Source: Undaria pinnatifida (Eukaryota > Sar > Phaeophyceae > Laminariales > Alariaceae). Taken from it: DNA of 64,000 nucleotides. The notes under the pieces are model-generated. The model saw only the letters and a list, made by a program, of their open reading frames with translations, had not been told where the DNA came from and searched no databases. Below are positions 24,601 through 29,465 of this stretch, in pieces; position 1 is the first letter of the stretch; every line of letters begins with the position of its first letter. The translations under genes and the position numbers were made by a program. Location of the stretch: the NCBI GenBank assembly GCA_012845835.1, contig JABAKD010000021.1, positions 4,960,706 through 5,024,705 of the forward strand. The letters are read 5' to 3'.

Positions 24601-27242
24601 GCTGCAGTTATACGTGGTAGTCTTTTTTGGGTGGCAAGCGGTATAGTCGGTTTTTCCAGGCGCGAGTAGTGAGACGCATGCACTAGTATGGACCTGGCAC
24701 ATCGTACGCTGACTCCCGATTCCACTTTTATATGTTTCTGGTGGAGGCATGAATTGCGTCAGCTGTGATATATATGCGTGTACCATCTTTGGTTTGTTTG
24801 TGTTTTTCCTGGGGTATTGCTCAGCTCCAGAGTGACTGGAGCCTGTCCCGTGACCACGGACGTGATTATTGTATGCGAGTTAATGTGAGAACAACAACAG
24901 CAACAGGAAGCGCACAGCGCACAATCAAGCTCTGTACGATACGCAGAACGATATCTTATGAATGCGAGAAAAAAAGATTCGTACTGGTGGGTGTGCTGGT
25001 TTGTATATGTCCCGTTTTTGTATCCATTGCGTATGGCATTGCATGGCAAACACCAGGTATAACCTTGCGAGCAGGGTGTCGAGTACGGCAAGCAGTGGTA
25101 CAACTACCACCTGTATTTGCGATGTCTCTGTTTCGTAGAGTGTGGTCACAGACCTTGTCTCTCTAGGATGAGGCATCAGCACGGTCACCGGGTATGCTGG
25201 GTGTGTCGAAAGAGCATGCGGGGCGCACACGCGCATACAAACCGCACACGAAGATACACCATTAAAAAAATAATTCAACGCCACACGGATATTTTTTCCC
25301 GAGACCCCGTAAAAAAACAAATAAATTGATGGAAATAAAATTCGAATAATAATTTTAGGTGGCACAAGCCACGCACCGCAAGGCACACGAACAAAATTTC
25401 CCCACCTATTAAAAGTTCAAGTACCAACAGAAAAACAAAGTACATACTCGTACGATGGTACATATACCGGTATGTTTTTTAAACAAAAGAAACGGACCCC
25501 TCCAGAAAAACTCACCCACACACTGTACCTTGTAGATATTACAAGTACTGTACCAACAACGCAGCTTGTAAAGATGAGTATTGACCCGAAATTCGTCGAA
25601 CTCACGGCTGACGTCTTTTAAATATTTTATACAACCGTGCGAGCAGTAGTCTACGGAGACAGCAGTGGCAAGCGGCACCACCTAGCAAATACAGCATGTA
25701 CCAGCAGCAGCACCACCAGCAGCAGGCAGCGCATACAGCATTCAACAGCAGCAGCAGCAGCAGCATCAGGCAGTGCATTCACTATACCTGGTATATTGTT
25801 GTTCTCACATCAACTCGCATAATAATAAGAATAAAGTCCGTGGTCACAGGACATGACCCCTTTTGAGGCCCGCCCGTGTATAGCGACTATCAATAGCCAA
25901 TATAGCGACCGAAAAAACTGCACTTCATTGCGATATTTTCAAGCGTTTGCCAATACAGACTACCGTGAGCGCGCAGCAGCAGTGTACGAGTAGGATCATG
26001 CCGCGCCCGTCCTGTACGAATCTTTCTTTGCTGTTGCATGTGTCGTTCGGACACCAATTTGATAATCGACAACCCAAAACCAGCACTGGCAGGTGCCGTG
26101 ATCATCAATTTTCGTCGTCAATTATTCTCTAGAAGGGGTCGACTCGTGTCACAATAGATGTGAACGGGAAAAAAGAATAAAAAACGAGAAACCAGGTACA
26201 GCAGTACAAGTACCGTAATTCAATTTAAACCGTTTCCCCCACCAACTCTAAGTAACAAGAAATTAAACCGTTATCCACACAAATTCCAAGTAGTTTTCAC
26301 TCCAAAAACGTGGGTGCAGTTCTGAAAAAAAAAAAATGTGAGATCGAGGAGTTCGTCGAAGCTCATCTTTGAAAGCAGCATGCAATCCTTCGATCGCGCG
26401 TGCAATGTACGGGATGGGTGTGTCCTCGTGAAGGATACTGCAGAATAGCTCGGTGACTCCTCCTATCAGTTAGTGCTACTAATGTACCTGTGGGTGAAGC
26501 AGTATGGTTCGGTTGCTAAACAAAACTCCGATTGTAGATAGAGGTATGTACGTAGAAATCAGATCAGGATGGCGCCGGGCAATTCACCACCAATTCCAAA
26601 TTCTCGAGCAAATAAATTGGAATTTGCTGCGAGTATACCTGGGCACCGAGTATAATATTTCCAACGACCAGAGCTGTGAAGGTCTGCGATATATCCTATG
26701 CACATCGGGGGTTGGTGGAGAGGAGACAAAACGAGCGAGCGAGTGAGAGCGTGCTAGCTCGAGGCAGCATTTCATAATACATTGACTATACAGCTGCATT
26801 TACCAGCGAGGGGGGCAAGCGCGTACGTACGCACACATCTCAAAGGATGGCGTACGAATCCGATGTTGTCTCACAAACTGATCTGCCTATACATGATAAT
26901 GTACGCGCGATGAAAAACAACCTACAAACAGTGCGAACACAACCAACGCCAAAACGAAAACACTCCAGACGCAAAAAAACACCATAAAAAGCAAATCAGA
27001 AACAACAAAGCCATTTTTTGCGGCACTTACACGAGGGAGATCTGACGAACGCAGTACGGCGGCCACGACCGACACTTCCACAGGTGCCCCACCGCGAGTA
27101 GCACCAAGATCTGATAGAACCCCGTCACACCGAGGTGGGCATAGTCGGGTCCTTTGAGCGAGGTCCACAGATCATCATCGTCCGCAATGTCTTCGCTGCT
27201 ATCGTATCTCAATCCTCTATGCCACATTTCGTCTCTCCACAT
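2731..27242 (-). CDS. Seven-transmembrane receptor with RGS domain (spliced, 3' incomplete)
   Basis: Exons, 5' to 3': 27242-27031, 15394-15306, 13108-12949, 11159-10970, 4994-4878, 3303-3184, 2835-2731. Together they give 993 nt, 331 codons, with no stop. Junction phases are 2, 1, 2, 0, 0, 0 and every split codon closes properly. Predicted helices: TM1 36-55, TM2 66-91, TM3 104-124, TM4 144-161, TM5 183-203, TM6 220-240, TM7 248-276. Cys103 at the top of TM3 and Cys176 in EL2 could form the classical GPCR disulfide. A basic VRVYRSWK follows TM3, and NPIY (268-271) sits near the end of TM7. Residues 297-331 resemble the first helices of an RGS domain. By family knowledge, 7TM-RGS proteins sit in the plasma membrane and accelerate GTP hydrolysis by a G-alpha subunit. 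The ligand is unknown. The rest of the RGS domain was not found in the window. Confidence 0.85.
3073..3150 (+). pseudogene. LINE 3'-end fragment in intron 6
   Basis: The sequence GGAACGGTGCTCCGTCTCG, followed by a stretch that reads RLERDAW in translation, is nearly identical to the ends of the LINE fragments at 19427-19842 and 21133-21610. As in those copies it is followed by a C-run. It is a 5'-truncated remnant lying between exons 6 and 7. Confidence 0.65.
3184..3303 (-). CDS. Receptor exon 6: TM7
   Basis: The exon has 40 codons, phase 0 at both ends. The acceptor is CGGACAG; the donor, GTTCGT, is weaker than the GTGAGT/GTAAGT of the other introns. It encodes the second half of TM7 with NPIYRYV, an NPxxY-like end, then a soluble linker ending in LPTPAQ. 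Continuing past the donor meets a stop (TAG) after two codons, so splicing is required. The intron to exon 7 is only 348 bp. Confidence 0.8.
3556..3650 (+). mobile_element. Diverged SINE copy
   Basis: A diverged relative of the SINE at 22284-22375 and 23620-24587. The shared order is TTGACACACGAC, GAAAATACG, GGTGGTGAG, AAGCTTTA, then GGCGGAAAAAAA at the tailed end. It is old compared with the other copies and lies in intron 5. Confidence 0.5.
4278..4515. repeat. Minisatellite with ATCACGATCTA core
   Basis: About ten degenerate tandem copies, 20-33 bp each, built on ATCACGATCTA and CATAGATCATC. They lie in intron 5 of the receptor, upstream (on the minus strand) of exon 6. No coding frame is kept. 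Confidence 0.8.
4878..4994 (-). CDS. Receptor exon 5: TM6 and start of TM7
   Basis: The exon has 39 codons, phase 0 at both ends. The acceptor is TATTGACAG and the donor GTGAGTG. It encodes QLLIVLITGTVVFPLEAIWL, a hydrophobic helix with a central proline typical of TM6, then a short loop and IWVLYHNVI, which continues into exon 6 to complete TM7. Confidence 0.85.
5047..5245 (+). repeat. Dispersed repeat, second copy at 40838-41035
   Basis: About 180 bp are shared with 40838-41035 in direct orientation. Common blocks are GTCTCGGCCTAAGTATGCGA, GAACTGGAATTCTCGGTC, TTCGGGGGGCGG and CGCCCCTCGCCCTGCCGT. A weaker fragment occurs near 5478-5530. I cannot assign it to a transposon class. Confidence 0.7.
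5881..5945 (+). repeat. 5' fragment of the GTT-headed dispersed repeat
   Basis: A (GTT)n run is followed by CTCACATTAACTCGCATAA and TCCGTGGTCACAGGACAG. This is the head of the repeat that is complete at 18582-19050 and 42200-42575. Here homology stops after about 65 bp. Confidence 0.7.
6295..6493 (+). repeat. Tandem duplication of the GTT-repeat tail
   Basis: Two almost identical 100-bp units (6295-6394 and 6395-6493) both start with a TACCCATCACTACGCATACG block and end in AAAAGGGGTATTATA. The block is the 3' part of the GTT-headed repeat. Confidence 0.75.
6941..7016 (-). mobile_element. SINE copy with A-tail
   Basis: A T-run on the plus strand precedes TCAGGCGGATGGGGAAAAAT and GCTCACCACACTTCCACG. 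On the minus strand this is a short SINE ending in poly(A). Related copies are at 15651-15771, 22284-22375 and 23620-24587. Confidence 0.65.
7425..8025. repeat. Three degenerate tandem units of about 200 bp
   Basis: Units at about 7425-7615, 7655-7830 and 7845-8025 share this order: GCCAATGGA or similar, CACACCGTG, GGGGAGGTAT, GACCCGGGAGA, a Y-rich middle, then ACCGGGGATGGGACCCTATC. The forward frames read alike in units 2 and 3 (HTVxGGxDPG), but stops interrupt unit 1. It lies in intron 4 of the receptor. Confidence 0.7.
8340..9300 (+). repeat. Copies of the TTTGCAAGCTG dispersed repeat
   Basis: Copies lie at 8340-8435, 9120-9240 and 9265-9310. Each carries CAGCTGTGAG, then a 30-bp block ending CTCATCTTTGCAAGCTG. 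The family is described at 39594-40065, where the longest copy is. Confidence 0.7.
9562..9708. repeat. 18-bp tandem repeat, about 8 copies
   Basis: The unit is CCCACATAACGTTMAASA. Because 18 is a multiple of three, both strands stay open: the plus frame repeats THITFN and the minus frame NVMWVF. This is a repeat, not evidence of a gene. It lies in intron 4. Confidence 0.85.
10146..10211 (-). pseudogene. Decayed copy 1 of the end of receptor exon 4
   Basis: Read on the minus strand, the segment contains RKHVNEYRLH, against RKQMNEYRLQ at the 3' end of exon 4. The flanking intron start (plus strand ATGGGGC) is also similar. The donor GT is lost. It lies about 760 bp downstream of exon 4 in intron 4 and is repeated in tandem with copy 2. 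Confidence 0.5.
10324..10372 (-). pseudogene. Decayed copy 2 of the end of receptor exon 4
   Basis: The plus strand has TCCATCTGCTTTCTG within a block that differs from exon 4 at only a few of about 38 positions. Minus-strand translation gives RKQMDEHRRQ, against RKQMNEYRLQ. A one-base insertion upstream breaks the frame and the donor GT is gone. Copies 1 and 2 are about 180 bp apart within C-rich sequence. Confidence 0.6.
10970..11159 (-). CDS. Receptor exon 4: end of TM4, EL2, TM5
   Basis: The exon is 190 nt: one base completing Leu154, then 63 codons, leaving in phase 0. The donor is GTGAGA. The acceptor, CCAAAAG, lacks a good pyrimidine tract. It encodes TPVIVYS (end of TM4), a 20-residue extracellular loop with NWCEVYE, where Cys176 can pair with Cys103, then TM5 (ALYVYGCVPVVCAFFLVFQM) and the basic intracellular MRKVRKQMNEYR. 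Confidence 0.85.
11214..11455. repeat. Three tandem units of about 70 bp
   Basis: Units share GGAGGGGGG, TAACCGTTAAAAA and GAGGAAAGAGAGAAGAGGAA. They lie in intron 3 just upstream (minus strand) of the exon 4 acceptor. Confidence 0.75.
11520..11665 (-). repeat. TTTGCAAGCTG-family copy
   Basis: Minus orientation. It contains AACTCACCCACATAGTATAT, CAACGCAGCTTGCAAAGATG and the conserved GAATTTCGGG block, ending with GACGTC. One plus-strand frame reads SIDPKFVELTADV, as in other copies. Confidence 0.75.
12095..12565. repeat. Inverted pair of TTTGCAAGCTG-family copies
   Basis: A plus-oriented copy (12095-12175) and a minus-oriented copy (12487-12565) flank 310 bp that include long C-runs. Both carry TGTGTGATACTCCGATCGCG beside the TTTGCAAGCTG core, a sub-type shared with 8340-8435. 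Intron 3. Confidence 0.7.
12768..12850 (-). mobile_element. piggyBac-like MITE, degraded copy
   Basis: This is the reverse complement of the element at 17368-17449: CCCCTTTAGAACCCC at one end, CGGGTTTCCAGTTATAAA near the other, and TTAA at 12851-12854. One target TTAA has become CTAA. Confidence 0.6.
12949..13108 (-). CDS. Receptor exon 3: TM3 and TM4
   Basis: The exon is 160 nt: two bases completing Ala101, 52 codons, and two bases of Leu154. The acceptor is GTGCGCGCAG and the donor GTGAGTG. It encodes Cys103 followed by GFVSLFQYTAWGVWISVAL (TM3), the basic VRVYRSWKM at the inner end of TM3, a short loop, and GQVALLTLPW (TM4). Confidence 0.85.
13411..13660 (+). mobile_element. Solo LTR of the Gypsy element
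   Basis: It starts TGTTAAGATACGGCCTCG and matches the LTRs at 29197-29465 and 33423-33691 for about 245 bp, with scattered substitutions. The last 20 bp diverge. There is no internal region beside it. It lies in intron 2 of the receptor. Confidence 0.85.
13661..14140. other. No gene assigned; cysteine-rich reading frame
   Basis: One plus-strand frame contains CYCCGHNLRDIHTHCKC (about 13868-13920), a zinc-binding-like pattern that could be a relic of a transposon protein. The frame is not open at useful length and I do not recognise a family. Confidence 0.25.
14141..14221 (+). mobile_element. piggyBac-like MITE, one end eroded
   Basis: About 90% similar to 17368-17449. It has an intact right end (CTAAAGGGG then TTAA at 14222-14225), while the left TTAACCCC is eroded. 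Confidence 0.65.
14226..15300. other. Intron 2 sequence, nothing recognised
   Basis: I see no exon-like or repeat-family sequence here apart from CAG-type triplets near 15170-15225. Confidence 0.4.
15306..15394 (-). CDS. Receptor exon 2: TM2
   Basis: The smallest exon, 89 nt: one base completing Val71, 29 codons, and one base of Ala101. The acceptor is TGATACAG and the donor GTGAGTC. It encodes CLTGLAGVVSFLGSLIASGV, a hydrophobic helix, then the charged VDRHDGD. Only this frame is open. Confidence 0.8.
15651..15771 (-). mobile_element. SINE copy, near full length
   Basis: A T-rich run (the tail in minus orientation) is followed by ATCCTCCGGCGGATGGGG, the common body and CAGTTGCTTTC at the far end. 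That end matches the 5' end of the copy at 23620. It lies in intron 1. Confidence 0.75.
15775..17360. other. Intron 1 sequence, nothing recognised
   Basis: There are several short open frames on both strands (for example the minus strand at 16651-16959), but none has family similarity, supporting splice phases or a conserved copy elsewhere. Confidence 0.4.
17368..17449. mobile_element. 82-bp piggyBac-like MITE
   Basis: TTAA at 17364-17367 and 17450-17453 flank perfect inverted ends CCCCTTTA / TAAAGGGG. Duplicated TTAA with CCC...GGG termini is the hallmark of piggyBac-type elements. There is no coding capacity. Related copies are at 14141-14221 and 12768-12850. Confidence 0.75.
17468..17770. 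repeat. Two tandem units of about 165 bp
   Basis: 17468-17612 and 17636-17770 share the order GGTCGGCAG, GTAACGTA, TTGCGGTGTT or similar, CGTTAGACGG, ACGCTAACCTT and CTTAG. The second unit is diverged. Intron 1. Confidence 0.6.
17771..18580. other. Intron 1 sequence, nothing recognised
   Basis: I found no gene or repeat family in this stretch. Confidence 0.35.
18582..19050 (+). mobile_element. GTT-headed dispersed repeat, complete copy
   Basis: The order is: (TTG) repeated about 17 times, CTCACATTAACTCGCA, GGTCACAGGACAGGC, CTGGAGCTGAGGAAT, TGCCTCCACCAGAAAC, CTACTCGCGCCTGGAAAA, CTACGCATACGCACGACAG, then a purine-rich tail of AAGG/AAAG repeats. Further copies are at 42200-42575 and 23400-24905 (both minus), with fragments at 5881, 6295 and 25793. 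A non-LTR retroposon is possible because one end is a simple repeat tail. The type is unproven. Confidence 0.7.
19427..19842 (+). pseudogene. LINE-like ORF2 C-terminal fragment
   Basis: The frame reads LPERRKRYASS, then CPCG-x-IESRSHIVGEC, a CxCG...H...C zinc-binding pattern like that at the C-terminus of many non-LTR retrotransposon ORF2 proteins. It continues through EEEMRKLYGCDMEEF to a stop after RLERDAWSIVK. The 5' part is missing and a C-run sits at the truncation point. 21133-21610 and 3073-3150 are copies of the same family. Intron 1 of the receptor. Confidence 0.65.
19895..20160 (+). pseudogene. Further degenerate LINE segment
   Basis: Broken forward frames contain a segment EKFGGYKTRSK and a basic Glu-rich tail. 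In LINE proteins I would expect such a segment upstream of the zinc pattern, so this piece seems displaced. Several stops interrupt it. Confidence 0.35.
20440..20885. other. GC-rich segment with unrecognised open frames
   Basis: A GC-rich island in AT-richer intron sequence has long open frames on both strands (plus 20385-20885, 166 codons). Neither has a recognisable family, and both are rich in Arg/Ala/Ser as expected from composition. Confidence 0.2.
21133..21610 (+). pseudogene. LINE-like ORF2 C-terminal fragment, second copy
   Basis: It begins slightly further 5' than the first copy (MDYAKKRKLRFRLGDLDL), then CLCG-x2-IESRTHRIGEC and EEMRKLDGCDTEEF. A frameshift or stop at about 21467 breaks it before the shared RLERDAW end at about 21540-21570. 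Confidence 0.65.
22284..22375 (-). mobile_element. SINE copy with 12-bp target duplication
   Basis: TGCTGCGTTACA occurs at 22272-22283 and again at 22376-22387, exactly flanking a T-run (the poly(A) tail on the minus strand) plus the SINE body. A tailed insert with a 12-bp perfect duplication is the signature of LINE-driven retroposition. Confidence 0.85.
22580..23262 (+). pseudogene. LINE-like reverse transcriptase C-terminal fragment
   Basis: From 22696 one frame reads RCLGWRKRKRDDHTLSYADAL, RKRRILFAGFVARM, MFGELVGGKGYSGG and EKDWMAHVKEDM, then WRKAAQKAGRWFRRVEEGAE. This R-RRxLxFxG...GxRxxGGxxxxWxxxxxxDL...W-x2-A order is the post-RT region of many non-LTR elements. The upstream catalytic RT is not found. 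It ends in a long G-run. Confidence 0.6.
23663..24514. mobile_element. Mariner-like non-autonomous TIR element, 852 bp
   Basis: Ends are CAGTAGCGGCTACGGTTTAA and, inverted, CAGTACCGGCTACGGTTTAA, one mismatch. It is flanked by TA (23661-23662 and 24515-24516), and removing it with one TA restores the SINE sequence GAAAATACGTGG. CAGT termini and TA duplication fit Tc1/mariner. Subterminal TTTAAGAGAGAG and TTGGCTTGTACC recur at both ends. No transposase frame is present. Confidence 0.8.
24397..24434. repeat. Perfect 38-bp palindrome
   Basis: GGCTACGGTATAAGAGAAT is followed at once by its exact reverse complement, with no spacer. The sequence is a variant of the TIR of the surrounding element, so two TIR-like ends stand head to head inside it. 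Confidence 0.9.
25400..25622 (-). repeat. TTTGCAAGCTG-family copy, extended
   Basis: Minus orientation. The extended parts AATTTCCCCACCT, ACCCCTCCAGAAAAACTCAC and GTACCAACAACGCAGCTTG lie in the same order as in 34970-35172, 35285-35670 and 39594-40065 (reversed). Confidence 0.65.
25640..25860 (+). repeat. CAG triplets and GTT-repeat fragment
   Basis: 25690-25770 is rich in AGCAGC triplets. 25793-25860 carries the GTTCTCACATCAACTCGCAT and GTCCGTGGTCACAGGACA head of the GTT-headed repeat, with a short AATAAT insertion. Confidence 0.65.
25861..27020. other. Intron 1 sequence near exon 1
   Basis: A diverged TTTGCAAGCTG-type copy is at 26325-26410. The plus strand has an 80-codon open frame at 26504-26746 that I cannot assign. 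Nothing else is recognised. Confidence 0.35.
27031..27242 (-). CDS. Receptor exon 1: N-terminus and TM1
   Basis: The start is taken as the ATG at 27242-27240, the first ATG in an otherwise open frame. It gives a 35-residue acidic extracellular N-terminus (IADDDD), TM1 (LGVTGFYQILVLLAVGHLW) and the basic WKCRSWPPYCVRQISL. The donor GTAAGT leaves two bases of Val71, which exon 2 completes 11.6 kb away. TTTCAG directly before the ATG could instead be an acceptor, in which case a further upstream exon exists. Confidence 0.75.
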
Positions 27243-27650
27243 ACTGAAAGTATACGAGACCTCGTACCACAATGTACGTAAAAATAATAACCGTTTTATT
27301 CCACTATTAGAATAAAACAATTTCTTATATTTTCGTACAAAGTGGCACAACTCCAATTTGTCGCCGGCAAAAAATAGGAGGCGGATGAAGAAGCGCTTCC
27401 TCTCTTCCTCCCGCTGCTCACTCCTATATACCTCCCAGAACCAAAGCAACGCTCTCGATGCCGAGATCCGCTCCCTGATACCCTCGCCTGCCCCCACCAC
27501 CAGATACAGCAGTCCTCCTTCCCTAGACCAGGTGTGTTTCGCTTTCTTCCTCTCTCGGCTGCGGCTGTGCGGTTCCTTCCTTCCTGTGTTGTGATACTTG
27601 GGGCGTACTACTCATCTCTCATGTGTTTTGGTTTGGGCGTGTGTTTTTGT
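27243..27650 (-). promoter_or_regulatory. Upstream of receptor start: promoter, UTR or extra exon
   Basis: The receptor frame stays open upstream of the ATG for more than 100 codons but has no further ATG. An AT-rich stretch (27270-27345) precedes the start codon. On the plus strand, a 49-codon frame from ATG 27384 to a possible donor GTGTGT at 27532 (MKKRFLSSSRCSLLYTS...) is an alternative, giving a divergent neighbour. I cannot decide between these. Confidence 0.3.
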
Positions 27651-29190
27651 TTCGTGTTTTGCTGCATGTTTTGGCGTTTTTTTCTCGTTTTTTTGTTTTA
27701 TTATCTTCGTTCGCAGAATCTTAGTCTTCCTAGACTAAAAGACTGGGTTAGGTATCCATGCAGTGGTTATCTCCATAGCAACTACCTGGTAGACCACTAT
27801 GTATACCACCAGTATACCCAATCGCACTTTTATACTGCTGGTACTATCAATAGTATGATAATGGGGGGTTCCCGCCGGGCCAAGTGATTAGGCCGGCACT
27901 ACTATGATATAAAGGAATCGGTAGCTAGGAATCAGGCACAATAAATACTATTTCAATAGTATTAATAGAGACCTTCACTGCTATGTATCCACATGTCAGA
28001 TAGTCAAATAGATGTGTGTCCTCGTGACTACCTGTATACGTACCTTGCTCGATTTCGCTCGTGCGTGATGACCCTGAACCGATCCAAACCATCAAACATA
28101 TGTTCTGATTCTCTTACAATCATCAAGGATCGAGAGATCTGTTTTCATTTTTTGAAAAAAGTGCATTTTGAATGGTGATTGCACGTCGTCGGTGATACTC
28201 TTCTTGCCCCTTCCTGCTCGTCGCGTGGTACATAGCCTATGTGTTTGCTCTTCTTTTTACCGCTTCTTTCTACGTGGACATCCAGCGTCGGTGCCAACTC
28301 TTCGCCCTAGAGGGACACATACATGCTCTGTTGTCAGAGATCATATAATACAGCGCAAATGCCGGAAGGAGATTTGACATGCTGCTGCCAACATGCCAAC
28401 GGGTCGGGAGTCGGGAATCAGAATTATGCGGTATGATACCAGGGTATTGAATAAAAATATTTCAAGGACGTCAGCCGTGAGTTCGACGATTTTTTTTGGG
28501 TCAATACTCATCTTCGTTGCAGCTCAAGAGATTCTGGATTATTAGTTTTCGAATGCCGGCGCGTTTTTACGGCGGTGCCCAAGGAAAAACCTGCGAAAGC
28601 AGAGGCACGCCGCGCAACGCAATACAAAAAACCCCGCCAGGGGGCGCGCGTTTAACCCAAAATTATAACTACGAAAACCCCCCCAAGCGAAAACTTAATA
28701 CGTTATTATCAGGCTAACCCGAAAAAACCCATGCCCCGCTCCTTCCCTTGTGGGGCTATAACAAAACTCTCACACCCCACCCCGATCTCGTCTGCCACTT
28801 GGACGAGTCTGGGGCAGACACAACGACGTCGGCCTAATTTAAATTTGTATTCTAGTTTGGCCGTTACCCTACTACCGTTATTCGAATCCCAACCACGCCT
28901 CCACAAACTCCGCATTCCTGCGTAAAGCTACATTTTGCAATGTACTAAATTTAAAGCAGTATGCGAGGGTGAGTTTTCGGGAGGGGTCCTATTATTTTGT
29001 TTCAAAAAATATATATATATACAAGGTTCCCCTCCGGGAAGTAAGCGCCTAGGGGAGTGGCGCAAGGACACATTCTTACTACCCGACGCAAAATGACCAT
29101 TTTTGTTGTACATCATACAAAAAAACTTGACCGGAAAAATAAAAAATACTGAATTAATTAGCATTTTACCCGCACAACAAGTACTTCTTG
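27651..29190. other. No gene recognised
   Basis: Contains a TTTGCAAGCTG-family copy at 28466-28525 (plus). A short block CAAGGTTCCCCTCCGGGA at 29022-29039 recurs at 36678-36695. No exon is supported. Confidence 0.4.
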
Positions 29191-29196
29191 GGTGTA

Positions 29197-29465
29197 TGTT
29201 AAGATACGGCCTCGAAAGGCCTGTAGGTGTCCGAATTTAAGATCATTTGGATGGGTTTCGTATGATAAGGTTGGCGGTTTATATTCGGGGAAGTTAGGAA
29301 TTAGATCGGAGGCACGCGCCTCCGATCTCAGAAGCTATCCCGGGCTCTGGTGGAAACGAATAAAGCTACATCTCTACGAAGGAACGAAAGTGAGTACTCT
29401 CCGAGGACCTGCTCAATTGGCAGACCTGCAGGGGGCACTCTGTGTCCCCCACCTTTAATTTCACA
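29197..29465 (+). repeat. Gypsy 5' LTR
   Basis: TG...CA ends (TGTTAAGATACGG ... AATTTCACA). It contains an 11-bp perfect hairpin, AGATCGGAGGC / GCCTCCGATCT with loop ACGC, around 29303-29328. Confidence 0.95.

Larger units (their letters stand above)
23400..24905 (-). mobile_element. GTT-headed repeat split by a nested SINE
   Basis: The tail half (CT-rich tract at 23420-23570, then CCAATTGACTTG and GCGTATGCGTAGTGATAGG) and the head half (24600-24905, ending TTAATGTGAGAACAACAAC) form one minus-oriented copy when the insert 23620-24587 and one target duplication are removed. This is the outermost level of a three-level nest. Confidence 0.75.
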
